A stretch of 64,000 bases of DNA, taken from assembly GCA_007922305.1 (NCBI GenBank), contig ML677374.1, forward strand, positions 8,804,094 through 8,868,093, written 5' to 3'. This document shows, piece after piece, positions 34,965 to 47,789 of the stretch. Source of the DNA: Dermatemys mawii (taxonomy: Eukaryota > Chordata > Testudines > Dermatemydidae). The notes below the pieces were generated by a model. It did not search any database and had not been told where the DNA came from. It was given only the letters and a program-made list of their open reading frames with translations. Within the stretch, counting starts at the first letter, position 1. Each line of letters starts with the position of its first letter. The translations under genes and the position numbers were made by a program.

Positions 34965-36656
34965 CTGAGGAGAACAGGACAATAATCAGTGTTCAGAATG
35001 ACATAATCAGTTTAGAGTGAAATGAACTAGAAGAGTGGGGAAGGATTTGACAGGATAGCTCGGGGGATAGATGGGATACTTCAACTCTTCCAGTAGGTTG
35101 CATCCAAATTGAGGGAAATAAACAAAAATTATGCAGGAAACTGAAATATTGCGAGTCCCTTTCCCCTAGTGCAAATGATTCTTCTAAAACCTCGATCTCA
35201 TGATTCTTTATTCCATTTGTAAATAATTTTCAGCAATAAAAGTAAGGGGATGCTAAAGTTGTGTGGAGCTTCGATAACTGGCACTAAAGCAATAACATGA
35301 CCCTTGAAACAAGGACTATGTCCCTGACCCCTAATTTAAATGTAATCTTGACTCAAACACAGTATCCGTTTTCCACCTCTACTGTTCTCACTTAAATGTA
35401 TCATATATACAACTGAAGCCAGAACCCTCTGTGTGATGATGGTATCTTATGAAACAAGCCTGCTTGATATGCTGAATGCAGTGTTATTTTATGAATGGGA
35501 TACATTATTCTTTGGCTGTACAAGTTTAATCCTGCGCTTGTGTGTTCTCAGTGCTGACCTTGGAGCTGAACCCTGCAATGGAATTTATGGGTCAGGAAAA
35601 GAAGAGGAAAAAAAATACTGCAAAAAAAATCAGTTAAACTTATTAGAAGGTGTCATTGACCTCTTTCCAGATACTACACAACCTGATTAGAGAGAATGGA
35701 GGATGTTAATCCAGGATTACAGAGGAGGTGTAGGAGCAGGGTTGACTGAGAGCCTAAGGAGGAAAAAAATACAGATAAAAAAATCCTCGGCAATACAGAA
35801 ATGATGTGCAGTTTTTGCTTTGCCCAGAGAGAGCTGGAGAAATAGCTCTTATGTCACTAGAAACCTTCATGCTTCCAGGCACATGCTTCAAGCTGCTATT
35901 AGGAAGACTCTTCCTCTCTGGGCAGGTTATTCCATAATTGTCTGTTACTGAGATTCCTGCACTTTCCTTTGAAGCATCTGGGCCTGGGCACCGTCAGAAA
36001 CAAGGCACCCCAACTAGCTGGACCATTGGTCTGATCCTGTCTGGAAATTCCTACGGTTCTATTAACCTTTCACTCACATGCTGCTTGGTAGTTGTTGTTT
36101 TGGGGCTTTTTTTTTTGCATTCATGGTTATTTCCCATTAGCTATGAAGGAACTGAAGAGTCCCCTCTATTCTCTTATTACTGGGGCTGGTATTTTCAAGA
36201 GAGTCTAACGGAGCTAGAAACATAACACTAAATAGGATGTTGGTGCCTAAATCCCTTAGATTCCCCTAAAAATCCCAGCCTTAGTGAACACAGCTGCTTT
36301 AGACATACAGGCAGACCCTCATCGAACAATGTTATTTTTGTTCTGTTTTAAGTATCACCCTTGCAACATACCAGGCTGGCTCTCCATGCTCTTACATTCA
36401 TTTTAGGCCAGCAAGTCCAGGAAAGCTGATGATGTTACATGGCTGCGAACATGACGCTTTTGACGCCAAAGAAGAGGAAGTCAGATTGTCGCAGATAAAG
36501 ACTCATAAGAAGGGCAGGATATTAAAAAAGAGTGGGAGGGAGATCTTTGTAATAATAAACCCTGAGAACCCCCACACAGAGAAGTTGCTAAAAAATGTTA
36601 ATGGTGTCTGCTTGTTGTCAGGCCGGAGACATGTTCACAATCTCTAGGCGGGGTAA

Positions 36657-36743
36657 TGACGTCATGTTCCTTTGTCTCAACTTGCCCTCAGTTACATTAA
36701 TGATGGAGGGGATGGGGGAGGGGAAGAGCGATGGAGTATAAAC
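36657..36743 (+). promoter_or_regulatory. Promoter-like cluster: CRE, G-rich box, TATA
   Basis: A full palindromic cAMP response element TGACGTCA (36657-36664) is followed by a G-rich Sp1-like tract (about 36706-36727) and TATAAAC (36737-36743) on the plus strand, antisense to CCDC92B. Spacing is compatible with a small TATA promoter. No exon was identified downstream. This is speculative. Confidence 0.3.
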
Positions 36744-37729
36744 ACCGATCATGAGCCAGTTTCTGCTCTTGAGGGAAGGGTGCAGTGGAAGGCAGAAATT
36801 AACCCACCCTTTGCAAACTCAGAGCCCTGATATTTGATGGTTCTCCCAGTACCCGTGTACCCTTCTGAGCAGCGAACATTTGCCGTGGAAGCTGTTAGCA
36901 GTGTTGAATAATATCACTGGTAATTCGGGAGCAGCACTAAGATTTTTTTTCTTGGCAGTTCTAATCACCACATGAAAGGCCCTGTATCATTTTTCAAAGT
37001 GTAAGCAGGCGGGGTGATAATCTGCTCTGGGGCTGAGCGGAGTGAACACTGTCAGGAGAATTCTCTGCATGTTTGACATTGGCTCTGCAGGTGTTTCACT
37101 GGCACTTTGCACTTGTGACAAGTTGCAAGGAAACACCAGGCAGAATCCAGACTCTCCTTTCTCACCTCCACCCTCAGACAGGACTCCAGCAGGGCCCCAG
37201 ATTACAGTAGAATCCAGATGTCCTCAAAGCAGATGCTGCTCTGAGGTTCACACCCATAATTTGACTCCTAAACCCGTTTCACATCCACTCCGACTGGCCG
37301 TCTTCCAGTGAATTTGCCACACCTATGTCAGCTCCTTTACTGATTCAAAGCCGAACAGATTTACCAGTAGGGCGCGGCTCATTCTCTAGAGCATGCTGAG
37401 AAAAGAAAATGCAGCCTCAAACCTACCATCCTCCTGTATGATGAGGCAATAGCCAGGAATACCATTTCCAAAACCAAAGTGGGGTGAGGGAAAAAGGGTC
37501 ATTTAAAGCAGGAGTGTGATACAAGGTAGGATCTGCATAAACTTACTTTTGCAGCTGACTACATTTGAGGCTATAGAAGGAATCAATTCCCATCCCCTGC
37601 TTCCCGGTATAAATGATCCAGCTCCATAAATGGGCTATTGGCTGGAAAGGCATTGGACGAAGCTTTCAGAGGCCTTGGCTCTGCTGTATGACCTTGGACC
37701 CAGGTTCACCTCTTGTCTGGCGTGTCTCT

Positions 37730-37850
37730 TTAGATTGTAAGATGTTTAGGGCAAGGTCTGTCTTTCCCTATGTGTTATCTAGCACCTGGCTCAGTCATCC
37801 TGTTTGCTTGGGGCCTCTAAGTGCTACCATCATACAAATAATAACTAGGG
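37730..37850 (+). mobile_element. MIR/L2-tail-type SINE fragment
   Basis: It contains GATTGTAAGATGTTTAGGGC, then CTAGCACCTGGCTCAG, then GGGGCCTCTAAGTGCTACCA and ATACAAATAATAACT. This is the same layout as the copy at 21492. Confidence 0.7.
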
Positions 37851-38329
37851 CCCAGTCCCGAGGGTCAGAGGGGGTGGGAAATCGGTACGTACAGTGAGGG
37901 CAATGCTGGCCGGAGCAGCCTGTGGGCCTGGCCCTAAGGAGGGAGGAGGATTGTGCCTACATATCGGTGCCCCCATGGTAGCCTAAGTGGCTAACACAGG
38001 CATGGAGGCAATAAAAGAAACAGAAAAGCACGTGGCAAGGGTAAGAGGAGCAGCAGCAGCCTCCTGGGGAGGGGACTGGCAAGAGGGGTCTAAGAAAACC
38101 GATGCCTCCACCCAGGGCCCTAGGGCCTTTTCTCACTTCCTCCAAAACCCTCTCAGGCTGGCTCGGGTGGGCCAGCAGCTCTGTGTGAGAGGACGGTCGG
38201 GCACTCGGGGCTGGAGGAACAAGTCCAGCCAGGGGATGCTGGGCTGGGAGGAAGAGTCTGCCCAGGAGAGGGGAACGGGGAAAGTTTTGATGGGTCTGGA
38301 CCCCTGTGGAGCCTCAGCATTGGAAGAGA

Positions 38330-38435
38330 ATATTGTCTAATAGTCAGAGCAGTGGGCTGAGCCTCTGGAGAGCTGGGTCTATTGCCGGCTGGAATAGCGG
38401 CAAGTCACCTCGCCTGGCCATGCCCCAGTTCTTAG
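38330..38435 (+). mobile_element. MIR-like SINE fragment
   Basis: It reads AGAGCAGTGGGCTGAGCCTC, then GAGAGCTGGGTCTATTGCCG, then GCAAGTCACCTCGCCTGGCC. It corresponds to the 5' and core part of MIR and is diverged. Confidence 0.5.
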
Positions 38436-39665
38436 CACTCACATGCCTTTAATCCACCTCTGCATCCTTCTGACCCCGGCTTCACCCTACCTTGGCCGCC
38501 TGCTATTCATTTTGCTGGCTTTGCTCGGTGAAATCCCTTTTGCTGCCAGCTGGCTTTTCCTCACCCCTGGATAGCTGATATTCTGTCACCTAGCTTGAGA
38601 GCGCTCTGCGAAGGAAGATGCAGCCCTTTGCCATACCCCCAGCATTTCAAGTGGCGGCTAGAGTGAAACACCATTGGGCACCGCAAATCCATGCCAAGCC
38701 ACCCCCATTGCCGCTGCTGGTCCCGCCGAGTCCACGCCAGGCTCAGCCCCTGCTTTCCAGACCAGCCCGCCCCACAGGTAGCATCTGTCCCCATCTCTGA
38801 GCTCCCCTGAAGCCACAGTGCACACCCCGGGGCAGTGGAGCCGGGGCCCTCCCTAGCTCTGCCCCTGCCTGTGGTGCGTACTGTGCAGAACCGGGGGACC
38901 ACTGAAAGGTGCAGGGCATGGGGGTCACAGCAGGACGGTCCCACAAAGCCCGGGACTGTGGGGAGGTGTCCCCAACTCTGCTTCGCCCCCACCCTCGCAT
39001 TAGGCGCTGTCAAGTCATTGCACAGTATCGTTCTTAAGGATGGCGAGAACAGCCACGGAGCTGTGCCCCTGCCATGCAAACACACAACAGACTCTCCCTC
39101 CTCTGTATTCCTACGAAAGATCAAAGTGAATAGCCACTGCGGGGTGCAGAGATTTACTCAACCAGCCCGTTCTCCTTGAGAGTCTCCCCTAGTGTCCCGT
39201 GCACTCAGAGTCTGATCCCTGCTATGGTGCATTCCAACCATATGGAAAAACCCGCCCTGAAGCCACTGGATCCCTCAGCACGACCAGCATCTGCTGAGCC
39301 CCGTGGAGTCAGCATTTCTCTCTGTGCCTGTTTGCTCACTGCACAGTCACTCCTGGTTAATAATGCGTAGCCTGTTTGCCATCTTTCGGTTCCTGTCAGC
39401 AACTGACTGCCGGAGCCGTGGAGCACTGACAGGACTTTTAAAACAGATACTGGAGGTAACAGCCAGCTTCAACAGCGGCTCCCACCCACTATTCCCTTCC
39501 CACACTCCGTCCTGATGACTGATGGCTTCGCTGCCCGGCCTTCTCTGAGTCATCTCGGAGCTGTCCAGAAAACAGAGCCTGGCTTTGCAAGCAGAGTGTG
39601 GAAGTCTGTGGTTTAGCAGACTCAGCGCGCCTCAGGGCTGGGCCCACAGCACTCAGGAGGAAAAT

Positions 39666-39978
39666 CAGCCGTTCTCATGTTTCATTGCACCGCGGCCTCT
39701 GTGTGACAACAAAAATGACTACAGGACACCAGGAAGGGGGACTGAAGCCTGAACCCGCCTGAGTCTTGCTTCCCGGGGCAGGGGAGCCAAAGCCCTAGCC
39801 CGAGGCGAGGGACCTGTAATCTGAGCCCTCCCACGCAGGGCTGAAGTCCTCGGGCTTCAGCCCCAGGCAGTGGGGTTTGGGCTTTGGCCCCAGGAAGTCT
39901 AATGCCAGCCCTGGCAACGCCATTAAAATGGGATCATGACCCACTTTGAGGTCCCGACCCACACTCTGAGAACCACCG
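39666..39978. mobile_element. hAT-type non-autonomous DNA element
   Basis: The left end is CAGCCGTTCTCATGTTTC and the right end is CCCACACTCTGAGAACCACCG, an imperfect inverted pair of the CAGTGGTTCTCA type. The interior is GC-rich, with inverted words (GGGCTGAAGTCCTCGGGC and GGCTTCAGCCCC). No target-site duplication could be confirmed (AGGAAAAT against TGATAGCT). Confidence 0.65.
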
Positions 39979-40504
39979 TGATAGCTCTGGCCTCTTTTGT
40001 GGTTATGGCCACATCCCCATGTCTTCTCTGTGTTTCATTTTCCTACCTCCATGGGTGGAGACAATGACATTGTATTGAAAACTGGTAAAAATGAAAAGCT
40101 ATTCCTGCTCCTGCTTGCAGGCTAGAGGGCTCTGTAGGGAAGTGTGTGATCTGGCTCCTCAGCACAGTAGTCGGTCTGCAGAGAGCCAGCCTTGAGCAAG
40201 GTGGGGTGAGTTATGTGCTGTTGCCTTAGGGAGCAGCTTGCATTCTCTCTCTCTCTGCTTTTAGTTTTTGTGTGCTACATTTCTGGATTTTAAGAAATAA
40301 AGTAGCATAATGTTGCAACCTTCCAGCAGGAGTATTTTATGTTTTTTACCTAATTGTTCTGTGGCTATGCCAGGATTATAACATGACACTTTCTCAGCCA
40401 GCTCACAGAGATGTGGTGATGAGGCTTCATTAGTTAATGACTGAAAAGCAATCTGGATAATACTTCACATTTCTATAATCCTTTCTGCTTGGTGACCTCA
40501 GAGG

Positions 40505-40655
40505 GTTTTAAAACATTCATGAATGATGCCTCACAGCACACCACTGAAACAGAGAAATTATCGCTACTTTACAGATGAGGAAGCCGAGGGACAGAGAGAT
40601 GAAGTGATTGCCCAAGGTCGTCAGGAAGTTTGTGGTGGAACCAAGACTATGTCTC
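40505..40655 (-). mobile_element. MIR-like SINE (minus strand)
   Basis: On the plus strand it reads CTACTTTACAGATGAGGAAG, then GATTGCCCAAGGTCGTCAGG, the reverse complement of the MIR core order. The flanks TGCCTCACAGCACACC also fit. Confidence 0.75.
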
Positions 40656-41474
40656 AGGTTTTTTGACACCCACTTACCCACAGGACCATCTTTCCTTTGC
40701 AAAACTAAAACACGACGTAAATGCTAAGTCTGACTATTTTTATTGTATATGCACAGGTCCATTGTTAGGAAAAGGTCTGACTTCTGCTTCTAGAATCACC
40801 TCTGAATACAAGAAACGTAAGAGCCATTCAAAGACACGAGTGCTCTTAGGTAGTATCTTAACTGTGGGTAGAACCTGGAAGGATCAGAATTGTGATTTGA
40901 TTTGGACTGGTATCCTGAAGTGCATATGCTCACCTGAACCTCTTAATGCTACAAAACTGGGAGGGAAAGTTCCTAAGAACAAGCTGTCTTGGGAGTTATC
41001 CTGTCATTGCTGCTTCTGGTTGGTTTAGAAATTTCAGCAGCGGCAGGTGGGAACCTGACATGGGGGGAAAAACTGAATTACAGTGATTAAGGGAGAGGTT
41101 GTCAAAAGAGCTCCTCTCTTGAACGGAATCAGACCCTAATTGTGATGGCAAATGATGTAGAAAATGGTGTGTCTGTACAGCACCATGAAACATTACAGCA
41201 TTAAATAAATGATCCAAACTCTCCCAGTGTTTTGGGGCATATGGAACTGCAGTTTCAGTTTAGGCTCATTTCAGATACTAGCGATCACTCACGCTTTCAG
41301 TGTTAAGGTAGCCACACATTGCCAAACATCAGTCAAGCCTTGTAGCTTAAAATGTTCCGTTCTTTCTTCCCTATGAATTTGTTGCTCAGAACTAAAGCCA
41401 GGCATAAGTGCAAGCTATTGCTGGGTAAACCTCCAGCCCCCAGCTCTGCCAGTGTAACTTGCTCTTGACCCACT

Positions 41475-41640
41475 GTTCGAATGCTAGACCTCTCTCGAAC
41501 AGGAATTGTGAATCACATAGTGGTTTAAAACACCCTGCCTATTTTCACTCAGGATTTGATGAGATTTGAACCAGGGTTTCCAGAGGGGAAAGATGAGTGT
41601 ATTAGCCCCCAGTGCATCAGGCAGCTCTGGACAGAATTAT
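41475..41640 (-). mobile_element. tRNA-like SINE remnant
   Basis: GAGATTTGAACCAGGGTTTCC on the plus strand is the complement of a B-box-like GGTTCAAATCTC. It is followed by GTATTAGCCCCCAGTGCATC, complementary to an A-box-like region. The combination matches a tRNA-derived SINE in minus orientation. It is diverged and the boundaries are approximate. Confidence 0.4.
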
Positions 41641-43554
41641 CACGTGACTACTTTCTTTATAGCACCAAATGGTCTTTTTACTAGTTCCCTGCTTGACAGA
41701 GGCAGCATTCAGGGAAGACTTGATAATTAGCAGTTGTCTACACTATCGTGTATTCACTGTGGGAGCTTTGAAACACGCACAGTTTGAAGGATCAGTAATA
41801 ATAGCAACAATCCTTATCCTGAGCTCCATTCCTTAAGCAACTTTTGAGCTGCAAGATCCCAAAGCCGGGTACAGATTGAGGGCTGGATTCAGCCTTCTGG
41901 GTGTTGGCTGGGCAATATTCACCTCCTTTCCCACTGGGGGAGCTGCGTCAGTGGAGACTGGTAGGGTCCTTTCAGGGGAAGGTTGCTCTGTATGACCCCT
42001 GCCAGTGGTGGCTTCCCAGCAGGTGTGTTAAACCAGTGCATCTCCTGGGTGTTCGGACCCTGCCGGCTCCCTGTCTGGCTAGCCCATTTTGTAGGTTGTT
42101 CTGACTGTCTCTAGGGCATGGAGGAGGTGGTAGGGCATGCAGCCTGTGCTACGAGGCCTCTCCCCACATCTAGGCAAACTTTCTGCCACTGGGTTTCTGC
42201 CACTTGGTTGTTCTCACTGAGCAACCAAGGGAATCAATTTGGCTAAGTCTATGTAAAGAGAGCAACCATCTGCCACTTAAAAACAGCCACTTCTGGGGTG
42301 GAACTCGGCAGCGCTTGTACATGCAGCAATTGTGGCCAGTGTCTACCGACAGCAGTGCACCTGGGTGTTTTTGTGGCCCCAGAAGGTCCAACATTCAGTT
42401 TTATGTCTGCTGCAAAAGGCTATAGCCGGCCTAATGGAAGTCACGATTTCAGAAAGCTGAAACGTAAAGGAAAAGAAACAAGAAGCAAATTGCATGACCT
42501 TCCTCCTCTCTCCCTAACTGCAAACTCAGCATCAGTACAATGTATGATCCTGAGGCGGAGCAGGTCTCCCCGAGGCACACAGCCACACAGAATTGTCCCA
42601 TACCTGACAGAGAAAAATAGCCTGTATGAAGTTTTTTGTAGGCATGGCAATAACTCATTTCGCAGCCGGGTGATGTTTTCCTTGCTCAGCAATACTGCAG
42701 CTGGCCTTTGCAAATGGTCACATACAGTGGGGTTTATTTAGGGCGATTTTACTTTGTGTTCTATAACGGTATTCTGCTGACAGGGGAACTTGCTAACACA
42801 GGTACTTTGTGGTAGGATACAGAATACGTGGGGTGTGATCCTCGGCTAGCACCATTCGATCTGGCCTTTGCATCTACATCATCGGTTCAAGTCTCCCGGT
42901 GAGTCTGAATCTGATGGCTTCCTACACTGTCAGGCATCATGGAAGGTTTGTACCAGACCCTGCCATCTCTGTCTACCGCACTGCTTGCCGGAATGGCTAC
43001 CTTTGCGTTTCTGTAACTTAACTTGTTTACAAGGGTAGGTTGTTGGCCTATTACTCAACTCTCCAACCTGGAGGTTCAGAGGGCTGCTTTTCATCTGGTG
43101 CCTACCCTTTGACCTAGCCCTACCAGGGGTTAAAACTCCCACTGGCATATTTCTCATGGTCATTGCCTGCTCACTGCTTCAAGGGCTTGCGCCCAGGGAA
43201 GGCCACTCAGTAGGAGGCAATCAAAATTGTTACCACCTTTTAGCCTAGGCGAGATAAGGCCTGTCCTGTCCTAGGCCTGCTGGTTTCTTTCTTTAGATCT
43301 GGATGGTTTTAAGTCTATTGTCTAAACATGACAGACAACACATATGTAAGGGTGGTCTCCATGCACAAATAGCCAAAGGAAGGAAACTCCAGTGAAGGAG
43401 AAGGTGGCACAAAGAAGGGTGACTAAGAGTGATGGGATAAAGGACCATTTAGTCTGAATGGCGTGATGCTTTCTCCAATAGTGAAAATTTACCAGCCTGT
43501 GGAATAGTTTTCAAAAGTAAGTTGGGGGAAACTCTTTGCTAGAGACCTTTAAAA

Positions 43555-44055
43555 CTGGGCTGGCACAGAGGGTTGGGGTGCAGGAGGGAGTCTGGGGTGT
43601 TGGCTCAGGGAGGGGGCTCAGGGCTGGGGGTGCGAGAGGAGGTTCGGGGTGCAGGAAGGGTTATGGGGTGCTGGCTCTGGGAGGGGGCTCAGGGCTGGGG
43701 GTTGGCATGTGGCCTCCCGCCTGGCAGCACTTAACCTCTGGCAGCTCCCGGTTAGCAGTGGAGCATGGCTCCCTGCCTACCTCAGCCCCACGCCACTCCC
43801 AGAAGGGGCCAATGCACCCCTGTGGCCCCTGGAAGGGTGGAGGCCCCGTAGCTCTGTGCGTCACCCCTCTCTGCAAGCACTGCCCTCGCAGTTCCCATTT
43901 GCCACAGCTCCCCGCTCCCGGCCAATGGGAGCTGCAGGGGCGGTGCGTGCAGGCAGGAGCAGCGTGCAGCCTCACTGCACCGCCGGAGATTGCGAGTGAG
44001 TGGAGATTCTCTAGGATCGACCAGTCGATCGTGATCAAACGGTTGGTGACCACTG
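43555..44055. mobile_element. hAT-type GC-rich non-autonomous element
   Basis: The right end reads GATCAAACGGTTGGTGACCACTG, the characteristic end of a turtle hAT family whose other end is CAGTGGTCACCAACC; here the left end is diverged. The flanks CTTTAAAA and GTTTAAAT match at 6 of 8. The interior has two tandem copies of a unit around GGGAGGGGGCTCAGGGCTGG, which create GC-rich open frames that are not genes. Confidence 0.7.
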
Positions 44056-44099
44056 GTTTAAATAGACAAGACAGATAAAAGCAGTATAGCTCTTTCGGG

Positions 44100-44270
44100 G
44101 AAAGAACCATCTTTTTGTTCTGTGGTTGTACCGTGCCTAGCACAATGGGGCTGGGGTCCTTGCCTGGAGCTCCTAGGTGCTACCACAACACAAATAATAG
44201 TACTTTATAATTAATTACAATTATCCCCATTTTACAGATGGGGAACTGAGTCCACGAAGGCCTCAGGCCA
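44100..44270 (+). mobile_element. MIR/L2-tail-type SINE followed by MIR-core fragment
   Basis: GTACCGTGCCTAGCACAATG, GGAGCTCCTAGGTGCTACCA and CAAATAATAG match the SINE tail seen at 21492. Immediately after, ATTATCCCCATTTTACAGAT followed by GGGGAACTGAG is an inverted MIR core piece, so two elements abut. Confidence 0.65.
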
Positions 44271-44983
44271 GATTCTATGCTGTACTCTCGGAGTACACAG
44301 CCCAGGAGTCCCCGACCCAGAGGAGTGAAGGCAAAGATGCCCTAATTTATATCAGAATGCCCTGCAGCCCAGAATAGCTGCACTGCCAAGGACTCCAACC
44401 ACTCCCTTGTGGCAACTCTCAGTGTCCACCTGCCCTGTCTCTTAGTTGCTAACCTTCCCTGATCCCTAGATGGTTTCACTGCAAGCCCCAGAAAGCAACC
44501 ACTTTCTTGGGAAACTGGCCGGTTGTCGAAGGGCAATCTCTCAATCTGTGCTGGTAAATAGGCACGAGCTTGTTTAAATAGTTTATAATCAATATCTGCC
44601 TTTTATGATTTGCTTTATGGCCTCCTCTCTTAAGTGTCGACTGTGGAGAAAAATGCTTTAGATTGAGATATGAAGGGATCTGGTAATTATTACGTAAATG
44701 GCATTTGAAGAGCAATTATTTGATGGCATCTTAATTTAGGTTGTTGCCCCATAAATACAGTGAACAGGATCTTGCTGCTCACAAGCAGTTGACGTGCTGG
44801 ATGTGAGGAAGAGCGGTGTGGGTGGTACCCATGGAAATTAGATACCCCATGCGGGCACACTCGGTGAGTCAGCCACCCGACTGCACCGACCAGGCAGCAA
44901 AACAGATCTGACGCAGTTCATTTGCATCCAAGAAGGATGTAAGGCAGCCGCCCTGTCTGACTGCTCCTGTCAGTCTCATGCCA

Positions 44984-45063
44984 GGCATTTGAGCACTAAG
45001 GAGTCATTCGGGTGTGATAGGGGAGCTCCGTCAGTATTCCCTTGCAAGGAGGACCTGTGTAAT
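44984..45063 (+). repeat. 80-bp dispersed repeat, copy 1
   Basis: It starts GGCATTTGAGCACTAAGGAG and includes CAGTATTCCCTTGCAAGGAG. It matches the copy at 49440-49519 at about 71 of 80 positions without gaps, in the same orientation. The flanks are unrelated. The family is unknown. Confidence 0.85.
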
Positions 45064-45894
45064 CCACTTAGCCTGCATTGGGCTGGCAGTCAAATGCCAG
45101 CTGCTTGTGGGAGTGGCTGGCTCGGTTTAGCAGCTTTGTTCCTCCCATCCGGGAGACTGAAACTTGGGAGAAGGGCTCAGGAGAGGAAAGGGTCTGGGTT
45201 TATGACTTCAAGGAACAACAGTCCTGGTGAAGATGAAAGGCCTTTACATCCTGCAGTTAAGAGGCCCAAGGAGCAATAGCATTCTGGAAATGCAAAGCTG
45301 AGGGCGGAACTTGCCCCCAACCCGCTGAGTCCCCACCCTCCACTCAAGAAACTTGGGGACTTTGCAACCGGGGCGCAGTTCTGAATAGTGGCTCTGCCTG
45401 ATCTCCCTGGATACGGAGTCCCTCTACTGAGGATAATAGGAGCTGAGAGCCCTCAACACCTTGCAAAAGCCTGTCATGTGCATATCATCACTTCCTCATG
45501 TTTATGGCCATCGGTACCGTTATCCAGAGATGCTGAGCAAACCCAACGCGTGATTGACGTCAGGCCCCTTCAGGAATCAGGCTCCAAGCTCTTCTGTGTG
45601 TCAGCCAGCAACATCTTCCTTCTGTTCAGTGTTGTGGGTTCTCGTTCACTGAGAAGTGTAGGTTGCTTCAAAGCCCCGGACTGGAGCATTTGCTTTTTCT
45701 GACAGCAGCAAGCGCCCGAGGGGGCTCGGAGCTGCCCAGGCACTGAATAGCAAGGAATGGGAGAGGGACAATGGAGTCCAGCTGTGTAGCTCATCACTGA
45801 GAGGAAGTGGCAGACCTCTTAAGTTTAGCCGTACTAGGTGCCACTGGTGACTATACCTGAATCTGCATCCACACGGGGCTTAGTCAGTCCCTGC

Positions 45895-46050
45895 CTTTCT
45901 GAGAACAGAGAGTAACAATAGAGCCAAGGGTCTCAAAGTGCTTTCCAAGGGTGGACCAAGCTTCATTATCCCCAGTTTATAGATGGGGAAACTGCAGCTC
46001 AGAGAGGTCAAATGATTTGCCCCAGGTCACCCTGTGGGACAAAACCCCCA
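45895..46050 (-). mobile_element. MIR-like SINE (minus strand)
   Basis: On the plus strand it has TTATCCCCAGTTTATAGATG, GGGAAACTGCAGCTCAGAG and GATTTGCCCCAGGTCACCC, the inverted MIR core and A/B-box region. It is well preserved. Confidence 0.8.
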
Positions 46051-46424
46051 GTCCTGGGTTCCGTGCACTGGAAAAAGCATGGTTCTCGCAGGGCCGTTAC
46101 TGCTGTCACAGGCTGAAAGGGAGGAAAAAAGAGCTGGAGGTGTGTGGGGTTTTGTGGGGGATGCAGTTTCGCTCAGTGAGCTCAGGGCATGGCGAGAACA
46201 TTAAAGCCCTTGGACTTGGCCAGTCCCCTCACCCGGATGGTCCCTCTGCATTCCATTCGCTTTATAATTCCTGCTCCAGTCCACGCCCAGAGCTCTGCCC
46301 TACGCTGGCACCTCTCCTTTGGCCAGGAGGCAGGGAGAGTGCCACTGCCTTCTGCCAAAGCCGGTGGCACTCCGCCACACCCTGGCTGGCTTGCTGCAGG
46401 TGACAGAGATCTGGGCACCCCACT

Positions 46425-46620
46425 TCCTCCCTATGCCGACTCCATGTTTCCAGTCTCCCCCGTCTTTCTCCTCCTCTCCTCGCTACCCATCACACCTTCC
46501 TTCCCAACCTCCTCTCACCCCCGTCTCTCCTTCCCCTTCTACTCTCCCCCTCCTGCCTCCCTATCACACCTTCCCTCCCTTCCCGCTGTCCGATACACCA
46601 AATCCCTGCCCTGATTCGCA
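46425..46620 (+). repeat. Polypyrimidine tract (about 190 bp)
   Basis: This is a long run of C and T with few purines, containing CTCCTCCTCTCCTCGCTACC and CCTTCCCTCCCTTCCCGC and an imperfect internal repeat around ATCACACCTTCC. The strand asymmetry favours triplex or unusual DNA structure. It is low-complexity and not coding. Confidence 0.8.
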
Positions 46621-47789
46621 CCCTGGGCCCCCAGGTAGGATTGTGCTTCCTCTCAGTGAGTGTGTGTGGCAGGGTCAAGATGCTTCACTTCTGCTTGCTG
46701 GCCCCTTTCCTCAGGGACAGGCAGGTGTGATGCCTGGCTCTGCTGTTTGAGTAGGGGCTCCCCAGCTCACTCGCTTTGCCTTGCTGCCCAGCCCCGCGCA
46801 ACGCGGTGCGATTAATTGGGTGGAGCCAGGGGCTGAAAACAACATAGAAGACTGAGAGCTCCACATTTCTTTCTGTCTCTGATCGCTCCTGGCTTTGATG
46901 GGTCAGGCTCTGGCCCCGCCCTGCTGCAGAGCTCGCCAGGGAGATCCACGGCATGAATGGAGAGGCACAGTGTGTTGGGACAGGGTCCAAAGCCCACACC
47001 AAGGCATCTCTAAGAAACACGTTCCAGTTTCGCCCTCCAAGGAATAAAAGGAGGTATACTGCTCACATAGTGCCCCCTGGTGGACAGATGGTGTCTGAGG
47101 CCTAGGCAGCCTCCCTGGCCAATTGCACCTCTCAGTGAGTGGATGTCAAGAGAGCTGCTATTCGAGAGGAGGGAAAAAGAGTCGGAAATGGGGAGGGATA
47201 GAGGACAAAAAGATGAGGACAAATATATATATGAAATCAGATCCTGGCCATTCTTTATACTGTATTAAAATACAGCTACCGTAGGACTCTTTGTGTGTGT
47301 TTCTAGTGGGCACGAGGTCATTCCTTCTTTCTTTCTTATCTTGTTTTTATTGTATCTCTCCATCTGCCTGTCTAGGCTGGCTGGCTGCCTGTGTTTCTTG
47401 TGTCATACACGCAGTCTGCCTGCCTGTCTATCACACTTCACCCTGGTATCTCCTCTCCGACAGGTCACATTGTGCTGCCAGGTGTTTTATGCAGGGTAGA
47501 CAGAGAAAAACCCAGGGGAGAGAATTGCTTTGAATGTGCAGAGGAGACCTTTCGGGATGAGAGTGGAATTTAGACTCTGTGACCCATATAGTTCTTGGCC
47601 TCTTTGCTGACCCCGCCAACCAGGGAACCAATTAGGGATCACTGCAGTGGGGGTTTGTAGTGGATTTGAATTGGACCAAGACCCAACAAACTCATTCCAC
47701 ACGGCATGCCAGCTGTCAGAAACGGAGCTATGAAAGGGCACATCTGCATTCCTGCAGCTGATTTCACAACAATTAGAAGAGGGGCCACT

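Noticed and set aside
38561..39124. A 187-codon minus-strand frame in CCDC92B intron 2
   Set aside because: It is GC-rich DNA with no recognisable domain, no conserved-looking blocks and equally long frames on the other strand.
43536..44143. Long frames on both strands at 43.5-44.1 kb
   Set aside because: They are inside an hAT-type element with tandem GC-rich units; the sequence does not look like transposase.
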